Positions 8,607-20,678 are shown, numbered from the stretch's first letter. The stretch is DNA of 64,000 nucleotides from Hylemonella gracilis (GCF_004328645.1 NZ_CP031395.1:2381501-2445500); one strand, 5' to 3'. A program made the numbers and translations. The notes: generated from the letters alone by a model not told the origin.

Positions 8607-9713
8607 ATGCCTGTTTTTCCTCTTTCTTCCGCGTCGCCCGGGGCGATCGCTGCACCAGACGGATCGACCGCCTGGCGCATGTGTGTCGCGCCCATGATCG
8701 ACTGGACCGATCGGCATTGCCGCTATTTCCATCGCCAGTTGAGTCGACGCGCGCGTCTGTACACCGAGATGATCACCACCGGCGCGCTGCTGCATGGCGA
8801 CGTCGGGCGGCATTTGCGCTTCGATGCCTCGGAACACCCCGTGGCATTGCAACTGGGCGGCAGCGAACCGGCGGATCTTGCGGCCTGTGCGCGGCTGGGA
8901 GAGCAATGGGGTTATGACGAGGTCAACCTGAATTGCGGCTGCCCCAGCGAGCGCGTGCAGCGCGGCGCCTTCGGCGCCTGCCTGATGGCCGAGCCCCGGC
9001 TGGTGGCCGATTGCGTCAAAGCCATGCGCGACGCGCTCCAGAATCCAGAGCGGGTGCCCGTGACAGTGAAGCACCGCGTGGGGATTGATCGTGTCGAGAG
9101 CTACGACTTCGTGCGCGATTTCGTGGGCGCCGTCGCCGAGGCAGGCTGCACCACCTTCGTCGTCCACGCCCGCAACGCCTGGCTCAAAGGCCTGAGCCCC
9201 AAGGAAAACCGCGAGATTCCCCCGCTGCGCTACGAATTCGTGCACCGGCTCAAGCGGGACTTCCCTGCGCTTGCCGTCGTCATCAACGGCGGCCTCACGA
9301 GCGATGCGCAGGTACAGGAACATCTGCAGGGCGTCGCTTCGCCGCAGGATGCGACGGCCCCTATCGTCGGCGAGCAGGTCCCTCTGGACGGCGTGATGGT
9401 CGGCCGCGAGGCCTACCACAACCCCTGGTGGCTGGCGTCCTGGGACCGCCTTTACTTCGGCGAACCGGGGCCTGCCCAGTCACGCGAGGACGTCGAGGCG
9501 CGCATGGTCGACTACATGGTGCGCGTGCAGGCCGAGGAAGGCCTGGGCTGGTACGGCATCGCACGCCACATGCTCGGCTTGCGCCATGGCCTGCCGGGCG
9601 CGCGCCGCTGGCGGCAGGTGTGGAGCGACCATCGCCTGAAAGCCGAGGACCCGCGGCATGTGATGGCCCTGGCGCACGGCGCAGCGGATATCGCGCAAAG
9701 CGCGGTGGCGTGA
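8607..9713 (+). CDS. dusA: tRNA-dihydrouridine(20/20a) synthase DusA
   Basis: The protein has 368 residues from the ATG at 8607; a GTG at 8571 is in frame but less likely. It reduces specific uridines in the tRNA D-loop using FMN and NADPH. The near-invariant DusA segments are present: CVAPMIDWTDRHCRYFHRQL at the N-terminus, LYTEMITTGAL, EHPVALQLGGS, NLNCGCPSERVQ and FGACLM with the catalytic Cys, VKHRVGID, and GLSPKENREIPPLRYEFVHR. A segment around residue 245 (ASPQDATAPIVGEQVPLDG) is longer than in E. coli DusA. It is convergent with dnaE (31-base gap) and divergent from the polyene operon. Confidence 0.96.
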   Translation: MPVFPLSSASPGAIAAPDGSTAWRMCVAPMIDWTDRHCRYFHRQLSRRARLYTEMITTGALLHGDVGRHLRFDASEHPVALQLGGSEPADLAACARLGEQWGYDEVNLNCGCPSERVQRGAFGACLMAEPRLVADCVKAMRDALQNPERVPVTVKHRVGIDRVESYDFVRDFVGAVAEAGCTTFVVHARNAWLKGLSPKENREIPPLRYEFVHRLKRDFPALAVVINGGLTSDAQVQEHLQGVASPQDATAPIVGEQVPLDGVMVGREAYHNPWWLASWDRLYFGEPGPAQSREDVEARMVDYMVRVQAEEGLGWYGIARHMLGLRHGLPGARRWRQVWSDHRLKAEDPRHVMALAHGAADIAQSAVA

Positions 9714-9744
9714 GGGCGGTCGCGGTTGAGCCGTCGCGATCCCT

Positions 9745-12700
9745 CTACTCGTAGACCACCACCGCCTTGCCCTGGTCGGCCTCGGCCATCCAGCCCGCGA
9801 GCGCCGCGTCACTGGGGTAGAACCGGGTCTTTTCGTCTTCCATCTTCAAGGCGGACTGGTAGGTGCCGATTGCCTCACTGCCCACCTTGAGGGTGAAGCG
9901 CACGGGCAGGCCTCGCAGCAATTCCCCTTGCTCCGTCATTTCCCGTTGGGGCGGGTGATCGGTCAGCAGGCGGCGTACATCGGGGTAACGGCCAGAACTC
10001 AGGTTCACGGCCACGCTGAGGTACTTGCCGAAGCGGCAGCGCGCCGCTTCCAGGCTCCAGAGCTGGGTGACATTGAGCTGCAGACCACCCGAGAAACGGT
10101 CGGGCATGACCTTGGCCATGACGACGACGAGCTCGTCGTCCTTGAGCAGGTTCTTGTTGGCGTTCAGCAGGGCTTCATCCACGCGGGCGTCCAGCGCCAC
10201 GCTCTTGTCGTCCAGCTTGAACAGGGCCAGCCGGCCGCGCTGCCCATTGATCACGCGCAGGTCGCTGACGATGCCGGCCAGCAACTGAGGCTCGCGCGTA
10301 TCGATCAGTTCGGCGAGTTCGCGCTTGGCGAAACGCCGCACCTCGTGCGCGACTTCGTCGAACAGATGGCCCGAGAAGTAGAAGCCCACGGCGGTCTTCT
10401 CGTGGCTCAGGCGTTCCTTGACGCCCCAGGGCAGAGCCTCCACCAGTTCGGGCTCTTGCGTGCTGGAACCATGCGCGTCGGCGCCATCGTCGGCCGTCAG
10501 GTCGAACAGGCCGCCTTGGTTGGCGTTGGCGGCGGTGGCCGTCGCGAAATCGAAGGCGCGATCGATGGAGGCCAGCAGCGCGGCGCGGTTGAGGTTCAGG
10601 CTGTCGAAGGCGCCGGCCTTGATCAGGGCTTCGACCGTGCGTTTGTTGATGCGGGCGCGGTCCACGCGGTTGCAGAAGTCGTACAGGCTCTTGAAGGGGC
10701 CGTCCTCCTCGCGTGCCTTGACGATGGCCTCGATCGCCTGCTGCCCCGTGCCCTTGACGGCGCCCAGGCCGTAGCGGATCACCGAGTCGGAGACCGGCTC
10801 GAAGCGGTAATGGCCGCGGTTCACGTCCGGCGGCTCGAAGCGCATGCCCATCTTCTGCGCATCCTCGAACAGCACCTTGAGCTTGTCGGTGTCGTCCATT
10901 TCCACGGTCATGTTGGCGCAGAAGAACTCGGCCGTGTAATGCACCTTGAGCCAGGCCGTGTGGTAGGCCAGCAGCGAGTAGGCGGCTGCGTGCGACTTGT
11001 TGAAGCCGTAGCCCGCGAATTTCTCCATCAGATCGAAGATTTCGTCGGCCTTGTCCTGGGCAATGCCGTTGCCGGCTGCGCCCTTGCGGAAGATCTCGCG
11101 GTGCTGCGCCATCTCCTCGGCCTTTTTCTTGCCCATGGCGCGGCGCAGCAGGTCGGCGCCGCCGAGCGAGTAACCACCCAGGATCTGCGCGGTCTGCATC
11201 ACCTGTTCCTGGTAGACCATGATGCCGTAGGTCTCGGACAGCATGTCGGCCACCAGCGGGTGCGGGTACTCGATTTCCTCGCGTCCATGCTTGCGCGCCA
11301 CGAAGCTCGGAATCAGGTCCATCGGGCCGGGGCGGTACAGCGCGTTGAGGGCGATCAGGTCTTCCAGCCGCGTGGGTTTGGCGTCGCGCAACATGCCCTG
11401 CATGCCGCGGCTTTCAAACTGGAACACGGCTTCTGTCTTGCCGTCCTGGAACAGCTGGTAGGTGGCCTTGTCGTCCAGCGGGATGCTCTCGAAATTGAAG
11501 TGCTCCTGGCCCGGGTGCCGCTTCATGATGAATTCGCGCGCGATCTCCAGGATGGTCAGCGTGGCCAGGCCCAGAAAGTCGAACTTCACCAGGCCCACGG
11601 CCTCCACGTCGTCCTTGTCGTACTGGCTCACGGCCGCGTCGCTGCCGGGCTGCTGGTAGAGCGGGCAGAAGTCGGTGAGCTTGCCGGGCGCGATCAGCAC
11701 ACCGCCCGCGTGCATGCCGACGTTGCGGGTCATGCCCTCGAGCTTCTGCGCCAGTTCCAGCAGGTTTTTGACCTCGTCTTCCTTGGCCTGGCGCTCGGCG
11801 AGCTCGGGGACTTCCTTGAGCGCGCCGTCGATGGTGATGTGCTGGCCTGGCTTGTTGGGGATCAGCTTGCTGATGCCGTCGCAGAAGGTGTAGCTCATGT
11901 CCATCACGCGCCCCACGTCGCGGATGGCGGCGCGCGCGGCCATGGTGCCGAAGGTGGCGATCTGGCTCACGGCCTCGCGGCCGTAGCGCTCCTTCACGTA
12001 CTCGATCACGCGGTCGCGGTTGGCCTGGCAGAAGTCGATGTCGAAGTCGGGCATCGAGACGCGCTCGGGATTCAGGAAGCGCTCGAACAGCAGCTTGTAG
12101 GCGAGCGGATCCAGGTCGGTGATCTTGAGCGCGTAGGCCACCAGCGAGCCCGCGCCCGAGCCGCGGCCCGGTCCCACGGGGCAGCCATTCGCCTTGGCCC
12201 ACTGGATGAAGTCGCCCACGATCAGGAAGTAGCCGGGGAAGCCCATCTTCAGGATCGTGTTGATCTCGAATTCCAGCCGTTCCAGATAGCGCGGACGCTC
12301 GGCGTCGCGCTTGGTCGCGTCCGGATAGAGCAGGGCCAAGCGATCCTCCAGGCCTTCGAGCGAAGCCTTGCGGAAATAGTCTTCGATGGACAGGCCGCCC
12401 GGGATCGGGAAGTTGGGCAACTGCGGCTTGCCCAGGGTCAGCGTGAGGTTGCAGCGCTTGGCGATTTCCAACGTGTTGGCGAGTGCCGAAGGAATGTCGG
12501 CGAACAGCGCCTGCATCTGCGCGGCGCTCTTGAAATACTGCTCCCGCGTGAAGCGGCGCACACGCCGCGGGTTGCCGAGGATTTCGCCCTCGGCAATGCA
12601 GACACGGGCTTCATGCGCCTCATAGTCGTCCTCGGTGAGAAACTGCACCGGATGTGTGGCGACCACGGGTAACTTCAGCCGGGAAGCCAACTGCACGGCG

Positions 12701-13254
12701 GCGCCCACATGCGCTTCGTCGTCCGAGCGCCCCGCGCGCTGCAGCTCCAGGTAGAAGCGGTGCGGAAAGAGGGTGGCGAACTGCAAGGCCACATCATGGG
12801 CGCGGGCCGTGTCGCCTTGCACCAGGGCCTGACCCACGGCCCCGGCTTGCGCGCCGGACAGCACGATCAAGCCTTCGTGCAGTTCCTTCAGCCAGGCCAG
12901 CTTGACGATGGCCTGCGCCTTGTGGACGTTGCTGGTCCAGGCGCGTGCCAGCAGCTCGCTGAGGTTGAGGTAGCCCTGCTTGTTCTGCACCAGCAACAGC
13001 AGTCGACTCGTCACCTGCGCATCGGCCCCCAGGCCTTCGAGCAGGATCTCCACGCCGATCAGCGGTTTGACACCTTTGCCGCGCGCAGCCTTGTAGAACT
13101 TGATGGCCCCGAACAGGTTGTTGAGGTCGGTGATGGCCAGCGCGGGTTGCCCGTCTTTCGCGGCGGCATCCACCACATCGTCCACGCGGGTGGCACCATC
13201 GACGACGGAGAACTCGGTGTGGAGGCGGAGGTGGGAGAAGCTGGGCGTGGACAT
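9745..13254 (-). CDS. dnaE: DNA polymerase III subunit alpha
   Basis: The protein has 1169 residues, the normal length for the replicative polymerase subunit. The N-terminal PHP domain starts with SHLRLHTEFSVVDGATRVDD and includes LAITDLNNLFGA. The polymerase active site is visible as MPDFDIDF at residues 401-408 (catalytic Asp 403 and 405). The third Asp lies in VKFDFLGLATLTIL. The FGTMAARAAIRDVGRV and AGYGFNKSHAAAYSLLAY segments are family-typical, and an OB/tau-binding C-terminal region follows. It probably has its own promoter in the 470-base gap after rpoD. Nothing unusual was seen in the sequence. Confidence 0.98.
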   Translation of the reverse strand: MSTPSFSHLRLHTEFSVVDGATRVDDVVDAAAKDGQPALAITDLNNLFGAIKFYKAARGKGVKPLIGVEILLEGLGADAQVTSRLLLLVQNKQGYLNLSELLARAWTSNVHKAQAIVKLAWLKELHEGLIVLSGAQAGAVGQALVQGDTARAHDVALQFATLFPHRFYLELQRAGRSDDEAHVGAAVQLASRLKLPVVATHPVQFLTEDDYEAHEARVCIAEGEILGNPRRVRRFTREQYFKSAAQMQALFADIPSALANTLEIAKRCNLTLTLGKPQLPNFPIPGGLSIEDYFRKASLEGLEDRLALLYPDATKRDAERPRYLERLEFEINTILKMGFPGYFLIVGDFIQWAKANGCPVGPGRGSGAGSLVAYALKITDLDPLAYKLLFERFLNPERVSMPDFDIDFCQANRDRVIEYVKERYGREAVSQIATFGTMAARAAIRDVGRVMDMSYTFCDGISKLIPNKPGQHITIDGALKEVPELAERQAKEDEVKNLLELAQKLEGMTRNVGMHAGGVLIAPGKLTDFCPLYQQPGSDAAVSQYDKDDVEAVGLVKFDFLGLATLTILEIAREFIMKRHPGQEHFNFESIPLDDKATYQLFQDGKTEAVFQFESRGMQGMLRDAKPTRLEDLIALNALYRPGPMDLIPSFVARKHGREEIEYPHPLVADMLSETYGIMVYQEQVMQTAQILGGYSLGGADLLRRAMGKKKAEEMAQHREIFRKGAAGNGIAQDKADEIFDLMEKFAGYGFNKSHAAAYSLLAYHTAWLKVHYTAEFFCANMTVEMDDTDKLKVLFEDAQKMGMRFEPPDVNRGHYRFEPVSDSVIRYGLGAVKGTGQQAIEAIVKAREEDGPFKSLYDFCNRVDRARINKRTVEALIKAGAFDSLNLNRAALLASIDRAFDFATATAANANQGGLFDLTADDGADAHGSSTQEPELVEALPWGVKERLSHEKTAVGFYFSGHLFDEVAHEVRRFAKRELAELIDTREPQLLAGIVSDLRVINGQRGRLALFKLDDKSVALDARVDEALLNANKNLLKDDELVVVMAKVMPDRFSGGLQLNVTQLWSLEAARCRFGKYLSVAVNLSSGRYPDVRRLLTDHPPQREMTEQGELLRGLPVRFTLKVGSEAIGTYQSALKMEDEKTRFYPSDAALAGWMAEADQGKAVVVYE

Positions 13255-13380
13255 GCGGCTGATTTTAGTCAGTCACGCAGCTTTGCCATGCGTGCGGATC
13301 GAGCGGCGCGCGAGCCGCGCGCTGCGGCCAGTGCCCCTCATACGGGGGTGGTCTGCTTCGCAGACTCCTCATCGCCAGGA

Positions 13381-13494
13381 CCATGAACGCCTTGTCCGGC
13401 ATAACTCACTGTGCGCTTTCGGCGCTCCGTTCAAACACGATGCCGGAAGTCAGATGCAGGATACGCCGCACTTGCGGCGCCAAGGCGTTCATGG
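13381..13494. repeat. Folded inverted-repeat element (114 bases)
   Basis: Perfect 14-base inverted repeats CCATGAACGCCTTG (13381-13394) and CAAGGCGTTCATGG (13481-13494) close the element. Nested inside are a second perfect dyad, TCCGGCAT (13395-13402) with ATGCCGGA (13440-13447), and a tight hairpin CGCCGCA-CT-TGCGGCG (13464-13479). The outer stem therefore encloses two side hairpins, like a three-way junction. It may be a MITE- or REP-like dispersed element, or a structured RNA in the dnaE leader. Which of these applies cannot be decided from one copy. Confidence 0.6.
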
Positions 13495-13645
13495 CCCAGA
13501 CGACGCCACCCCCGAAATCGCGCCCTGGCCGCAGCGCGCGGCTCGCACAGGACAGGCGGTTATCGCGTCTTGTCGGCGCAGTCGACCGGCCCCGCATGAG
13601 CACCCCGGCGCGGGGCACGGCTCGCGCAAGCACCAAGCACGCTGG

Positions 13646-13681
13646 CATAAAAAAGAAAAAGCCCGCATCAACGATGCGGGC
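13646..13681 (-). terminator. Rho-independent terminator of rpoD
   Basis: On the minus strand a perfect 9-base stem GCCCGCATC/GATGCGGGC with a 3-base loop is followed by a T-rich tract with one C interruption. It lies 46 bases after the rpoD stop. Confidence 0.88.
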
Positions 13682-13727
13682 GTTAGGGGTACGGCGCTGA
13701 GACAGGCTCAGCGCGTGTGGTGCCTGA

Positions 13728-16070
<2,343 letters not shown>

Positions 16071-16473
16071 AGGTCAACCTCTGGACAGCAACCTGGGAAC
16101 ACAAACATCAAAAACACGGACAAACGAGAAAGAACACGCAGAAACACGACCGAAGACAGCAGCGCAGATGCGCGAACCGGTGCGGCAGGGGGCAGAGGAA
16201 GTTATCGGCAGCTCCCGCCTCCACGTTAAGCGCAGGGCGGGGCTTTGAATCCCTTCCTCGGACGGCAAGATGGGAGGGCGAACATTTGGTGTGCAGTCCT
16301 TGCGGTGAGCCCGGTGAGGGGGTGGCCCACATGCTGTGTTGACTGTGCGCGTGTTGGCTACAGTCGGCCTGGACCGGAGGTGCTGCTGTCGCTCTTGCCG
16401 AAGAGTCTAAGTTGTGGATTATACCCGCCCCTATCCGAAAACCCAGGCGTGGTGCGGATTTGCGGGGGATAGT
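16071..16473. other. 403-base rpoD leader / dnaG-rpoD gap
   Basis: No protein gene was found. On the minus strand it holds a TATAAT hexamer at 16418-16423 and a weak hairpin GCTCTT-GCCG-AAGAGT nearby (about 16391-16406). The remainder is a long unassigned leader of about 340 bases before the rpoD ATG. No strong terminator for dnaG was seen, so read-through into rpoD is possible. Confidence 0.5.
16418..16423 (-). promoter_or_regulatory. Candidate -10 box for rpoD (TATAAT)
   Basis: The minus strand reads GGGCGGGTATAATCCACAAC, a consensus -10 hexamer. The region 17 bases upstream does not match TTGACA, so the promoter assignment rests on the -10 alone. It would give a 5' leader of about 340 bases. 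Confidence 0.4.
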
Positions 16474-18437
16474 TCAGGCTGCCGCGGCAGGGCTGGCCAG
16501 GTTTTTGATGCGTTCCTGGATCTCGCGGTATCGCCCGGGGTTGTGCGCTGCCAGGTCGGGTGTCTGCTCGGCCTTCAGCTGTTCAATCAGCATGGGTTTG
16601 AGCAGGCTGCGCAGCTCCTGGCTGGCCTCGGCCGCGTCGTCGGTCGGTGTCAGATCGGAGTTCATGAGCCGGTCGGCCAGGACGGGCAGGGGCATTGCGG
16701 GCTCCGGGTCAAAGCCCTCGTCCTCGGTCAGCTCGGCGTGTGTCTGCAAGGCTTGCCGCAACACGGCCCAGGGCTGGGGGCCGTGCTCGTGCAGCCAGGC
16801 TTCCAGCCAGCTCAGCAGGGCGCCGTGTTGGCCGGGCAGGCCGCAGAGCAGCGCTTGTTCCTCGCTGGAGAGTTGCTCCCACAGCCGATTGTGGACCAGC
16901 AGCAGGCGAACGGCGTGGTCGGCGCGCTGAGGGACCTGGCGGGCGCCGCCCCCACGGCGGCCGGTGCTGCCTTGGGATCGATACCCGCGTCCCGCGGCGG
17001 CGTAACCAGAGCTCGAGCGCCGTGCCATCGTGCCGTCGCGTGCCTCGGGGTCGCCAGCCTCCCGCCCGTTGGACGCGCCGCCGTGGCGTTGCGGCGATGA
17101 TTTTGTCCGTGAGTCCGCCCAGAGGCTGCCGAGTTCCCGCGCATCCAGTTGGACCAGGGCTGCGATCTCGCCCAGCAGCTGGCGCTTGAGCGCGCCATCG
17201 GGCAAGGCTTCCCACAGGGGCTGCGCGTGGACACCCAGGCGCGCACGGCCTTCGGCGCTGCTCAGGTCACAGCCTTCACGCGCCGAATCGATCAGGAAGC
17301 GCGACAGCGGCGTGGCCTCGCTCACGCAATGGGCGAAGGCCTCGCGGCCATGCTCGCGGATATAGCTGTCGGGGTCGTGCTTCTTGGGCTGGGTCGGCAG
17401 GAACAAAAACTTCACCGAACGGGTGTCGCTGGCATAGGGCAGGGCGGCATCGAGCGCGCGGCGCGAGGCGCGGCGGCCGGCCTCGTCGCCGTCGAAGCTG
17501 AACACCACGCTGTCGGTGAAGCGGAACAGCTTTTGCAGGTGGTCCGGGGTGCAGGCCGTGCCCAAGGTCGCCACGGCGTTCGGAAAACCCAGCTGCGTCA
17601 GCGCCACCACGTCCATGTAGCCTTCGGTGACCAATACGTAACCCGCGTCGCGGATCGCGTTGCGCGCCTCGAATAGACCATAGAGTTCCAGCCCCTTGCT
17701 GAAGACTGGGGTCTCGGGGAGTTCAGGTATTTGGGTTTCTCGTCGCCCAGCACGCGCCCGCCGAAGCCGATGCATTCGCCCTTGATGTTGCGGATGGGGA
17801 ACATGATGCGGTCACGGAAGCGGTCGTAGCGCTTGCCTTCGCCCTTGGCCGCCGCGCCGTCCTCCGCCTCGCTGCTGATGACCAGCCCGCTTTCGACGAG
17901 CAAAGGCTCGTCGTAGCTGGGGAACACGCTGGCCAGCGCGCGCCAGCCCTCGGGCGCGTAGCCCAGGCCGAAACGCAGGGCGATCTCGCCCGACAGGCCA
18001 CGACCCTTGAGGTAGGCGATGGCGCGGGGTGAGCTTTTCAGGTGCTTGCGGTAGGCAGCCCCGGCCTTTTCCAGGGTCTCGGACAGGGTGGCCTGCTTCT
18101 GGCGCTGGGCCGCGGCGCGCTCGCGCTGCTGAGGCGTGCTGTCGTCCTCGGGCACTTGCAGGCCATAGTGCTGGGCCAGGTCGCGGACCGCCTCGACGAA
18201 GCTGGCACCCGTGTGCTCCATCAGAAAACCGATGGCGTCACCGTGCTTGCCGCAGCCGAAGCAGTGGAAGAACTGCTTGGTCGGACTGACCGTGAAGGAG
18301 GGCGATTTTTCAGCGTGAAAGGGGCACAGGCCCATGAAGTTCGCGCCGCCCTTCTTGAGCTGCACGTAACGTCCCACGACTTCCACCACATCGGCACGCG
18401 CGAGCAGCTCCTGGAGGAAGGTGGAAGGGATGGCCAT
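16474..18437 (-). CDS. dnaG: DNA primase DnaG (interrupted by an apparent 1-base deletion)
   Basis: Start ATG 18437 gives AIPSTFLQELLARADVVEVV, the normal DnaG start. The CHC2 zinc domain follows, with CPFHAEKSPSFTV and HCFGCGKHGDAI. The frame runs through FPIRNIKGECIGFGGRVLGD and LNSP, and is then lost. The Toprim part continues in another frame with ETPVFSKGLELYGLFEARNA, VLVTEGYMDVVAL and VFSFDGDEAGRRA (acidic metal-binding residues), then the DnaB-binding C-terminus. Restoring one base in the C run at 17716-17719 (minus strand TCCCC) joins both halves into a normal protein of about 654 residues. Because primase is essential, the break is most likely a sequencing error. It synthesises RNA primers at the replication fork. 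Confidence 0.93.
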
Positions 18438-18484
18438 GCCCACATTCTAGGAAAACGGGCCGGACCGGGTGATTCGGGGCTGGC

Positions 18485-20464
18485 CTACTCTCCTCGAACC
18501 GTGCCTTCACGCCGAGGGTCGGCACCGCCTTGCAGTCGCCCGTTGCCCAGCACCTCGATGGCTTGCAGTCCACTCGTCAGGGCCTGCTCGTGCACCGTGT
18601 GACCGCGCCGCTGCAAGGATTTGAGCGTGGCGGGCGGAAAACGACCTTGTTCCAGCAACACGGGTGCGTCGTTACTGGCGGACAGCACCGCGAAGTTGGG
18701 CAGATTGATGGCTTGCTGGACGTCCAGGCCCCAGTGCAGCACGCCGTAGAGCATCTTGCCGGTGTAGTGGATGATGGACGCACCGCCCGGGCTGCCGCCG
18801 GAGAACAGCAATTCCCCACGCGGACGGCTGAACACCAGCAGCGGCGTCATGGACGAACGGGGGCGCTTGCGGGGCTCCACGCGGTTGGCGATCACCACGT
18901 CCGTGCCTGCGCTGCCTCGGGGCACGAAGCTGAAGTCGGTGAGCTGGTTGTTGAGCAGGAACCCTCCCACCAGACCTTGTCCGCGGTTGACCATGACCTG
19001 CGCGCCCCAGACGGCCTCGACACTGCTGGTCATGGCCAGCGCGTGGCCCTGGCCGTCGACGATGCTGATGTGGCTGGTGCCGTACTCCGGCTGTGCCGGC
19101 ATGGGGGCCAGCCTCGGTCGGGCGCCGGTTTCGCGGCCCAATCCGGCGTAGGGCGCGAGGCCCTGGTCCTCGCTGTTGCGTTCGACGCTCATGGGGATGC
19201 CCGCGGGGGCTTCCTTCATGCGTGGTGCGCGGGGGCTGAGGTTCATCAGCTTGGCGCGCTCGGCAAGGTAGTCCGGTTCGAGCAATGCCATCCAGCTGGG
19301 GCCGGGCGGGGGCACGTAATCCGGGTCGGCCACGTAAAGGGCGCGGTCTGCCATGGCAAGGCGGGCGGCCTCTGCATACAGGTGCAGCCATTCGGCGGAA
19401 GGCAGCGGTCCCGCATGGGGCTTGGGCGGCTTGCGTTGCATGGGCAGCGTTGCGGCGGGCGTGCGCGCCAGGATGCCGAAGATCTGGCCCAGTGCCAGCG
19501 TGCCGGAACTGGGGGGCGGCATGCCGCAGATTTGCACGTCGCGCGTTGCGCTGGCACCGCGCCGTGGCTTGCTGTCGGGGCTGTTGCGGGCCTGATAGAC
19601 GAAGCACAGGGGCGGGCGCACCAGCGCTTCGTACTCCGCCAAGTCGGTCAGGGAGAGATGGCCTGGGTTGCGCGGGTGCCCGCGCACCTTGCGCACGATG
19701 GCGGGCGCGATGTCGTCCGCCTGCTCGCCCCGATAGAAGGCGTTGGCACCTCCGTTGGCGATGCGCCGCAGCACGGCTGCCAGCTCCGGGTTGCGCAGCT
19801 TGTGTCCCACCGGCCAGGGCTGGCCCGCGCTGTCGAAGAAATAGGCCGCGGCCACCGGGTCTTGCCGCAAGGCATTGGGCTCACTCAGTTGCGTGTGCAG
19901 GCGTGGACTCACCGGAAAACCTTGCTCGGCCAGCGCGATGGCAGGCTCGAACAGCTGTTTCCAGGGCAGGCGACCATGCTGGCCGTGGGCCAGCTCCAGC
20001 ATGCGCAGCAGCCCGGGCGCGCCCACGGCGCGTCCACCGATGGACGCCTCGGCAAAGCCCAGGGGCTTGCGTTGCGCATCGAGAAAGAGGTCTTCGTCCA
20101 CGTCGGAGGGCGCGGTTTCCCGGCCGTCGTAGCTCTCCGTGATCTGTCCGTCGTGGTGCAACAGGAAGGCGCCGCCGCCGATGCCGCTGGCCTGTGGCTC
20201 GACCAGCGTCAGCACCATTTGCGCGGCGATCGCGGCGTCCATCGCGCTGCCTCCCGCGCGCAGCATGGCGTAGCCAGTGTCGGTGGCCAGCGGGTTGGCC
20301 GTGGCCACGGCGTAGTACTTGCCATTCCAGGGCTTGTCGTCGCCTTTCTGCTGGCTCCGAGCCACCGGATGCAATGCGAACAAGGCCAGCAGCAAGGCCA
20401 AGCGAGCCACGCGCGGGGACAGGATGGGCGCGCGGGCCAGGAGATCGCGGCGAAGTGGTCGCAT
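18485..20464 (-). CDS. ggt: Gamma-glutamyltranspeptidase / glutathione hydrolase
   Basis: The protein has 659 residues from the ATG at 20464; a TTG at 20509 is also in frame. An N-terminal signal peptide (VARLALLLALFALHPVARS) directs it to the periplasm. The large subunit shows AMDAAIAAQMVLTLVEPQAS and SGIGGGAFLLHH. The autocatalytic cleavage threonine lies in EYGTSHISIVDGQGHALAMT, and the small subunit has MLYGVLHWGLDVQQAINLPN near the end. The enzyme cleaves the gamma-glutamyl bond of glutathione and related peptides. It is 47 bases upstream of dnaG on the same strand. A segment around residues 295-325 (ARNSPDSKPRRGASATRD) looks like an insertion relative to the E. coli enzyme. Confidence 0.93.
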   Translation of the reverse strand: MRPLRRDLLARAPILSPRVARLALLLALFALHPVARSQQKGDDKPWNGKYYAVATANPLATDTGYAMLRAGGSAMDAAIAAQMVLTLVEPQASGIGGGAFLLHHDGQITESYDGRETAPSDVDEDLFLDAQRKPLGFAEASIGGRAVGAPGLLRMLELAHGQHGRLPWKQLFEPAIALAEQGFPVSPRLHTQLSEPNALRQDPVAAAYFFDSAGQPWPVGHKLRNPELAAVLRRIANGGANAFYRGEQADDIAPAIVRKVRGHPRNPGHLSLTDLAEYEALVRPPLCFVYQARNSPDSKPRRGASATRDVQICGMPPPSSGTLALGQIFGILARTPAATLPMQRKPPKPHAGPLPSAEWLHLYAEAARLAMADRALYVADPDYVPPPGPSWMALLEPDYLAERAKLMNLSPRAPRMKEAPAGIPMSVERNSEDQGLAPYAGLGRETGARPRLAPMPAQPEYGTSHISIVDGQGHALAMTSSVEAVWGAQVMVNRGQGLVGGFLLNNQLTDFSFVPRGSAGTDVVIANRVEPRKRPRSSMTPLLVFSRPRGELLFSGGSPGGASIIHYTGKMLYGVLHWGLDVQQAINLPNFAVLSASNDAPVLLEQGRFPPATLKSLQRRGHTVHEQALTSGLQAIEVLGNGRLQGGADPRREGTVRGE

Positions 20465-20642
20465 GGGAGGGGTGCAGTGAGGACGTGGCGATGGACTGCC
20501 GCGCTTCAAACCAGGCTTGGGCGATGCCGAGACAGAAAAAACGCGTGCCTGGCGATTATGGAGAGCTGTCGGGTCTGCCGAGCTTGCGGGTGGTGCAGCG
20601 CGTCGCAGGGGGAATGGTGAAAGTGGGTGTCAGGATTGCTGC

Positions 20643-20648
20643 TATACT
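20643..20648 (+). promoter_or_regulatory. Candidate -10 box of the tRNA-Val gene
   Basis: TATACT lies 31 bases upstream of the mature tRNA start, at a plausible distance for a short 5' leader. No convincing -35 hexamer was found 16-18 bases upstream. Confidence 0.45.
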
Positions 20649-20678
20649 CGTGATCTCTCTGCAAAACAGGGAGACAAC

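Larger units (their letters stand above)
13255..13727. other. 473-base gap between dnaE and rpoD
   Basis: No protein gene could be supported here. The gap holds, from right to left, the rpoD terminator hairpin (13646-13681), a folded inverted-repeat element (13381-13494), a small dyad GTCTGCTTCGCAGAC near 13351-13365, and the leader of dnaE. A TAAAAT hexamer on the minus strand close to the dnaE start (about 13263-13268) could be a -10 box, but no good -35 partner was seen. Confidence 0.6.

Noticed and set aside
9928..12672. 914-codon open frame on the plus strand opposite dnaE
   Set aside because: It is an antisense shadow of high-GC codon bias; the product has no recognisable domain and dnaE is complete on the other strand.
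16338..16363. Plus-strand promoter (TTGACT with TACAGT)
   Set aside because: The spacer is only 14 bases and no plus-strand gene follows.
17700..17735. Programmed frameshift in dnaG
   Set aside because: No slippery heptamer with a downstream structure was evident; two other genes show the same type of run deletion, so an error is simpler.
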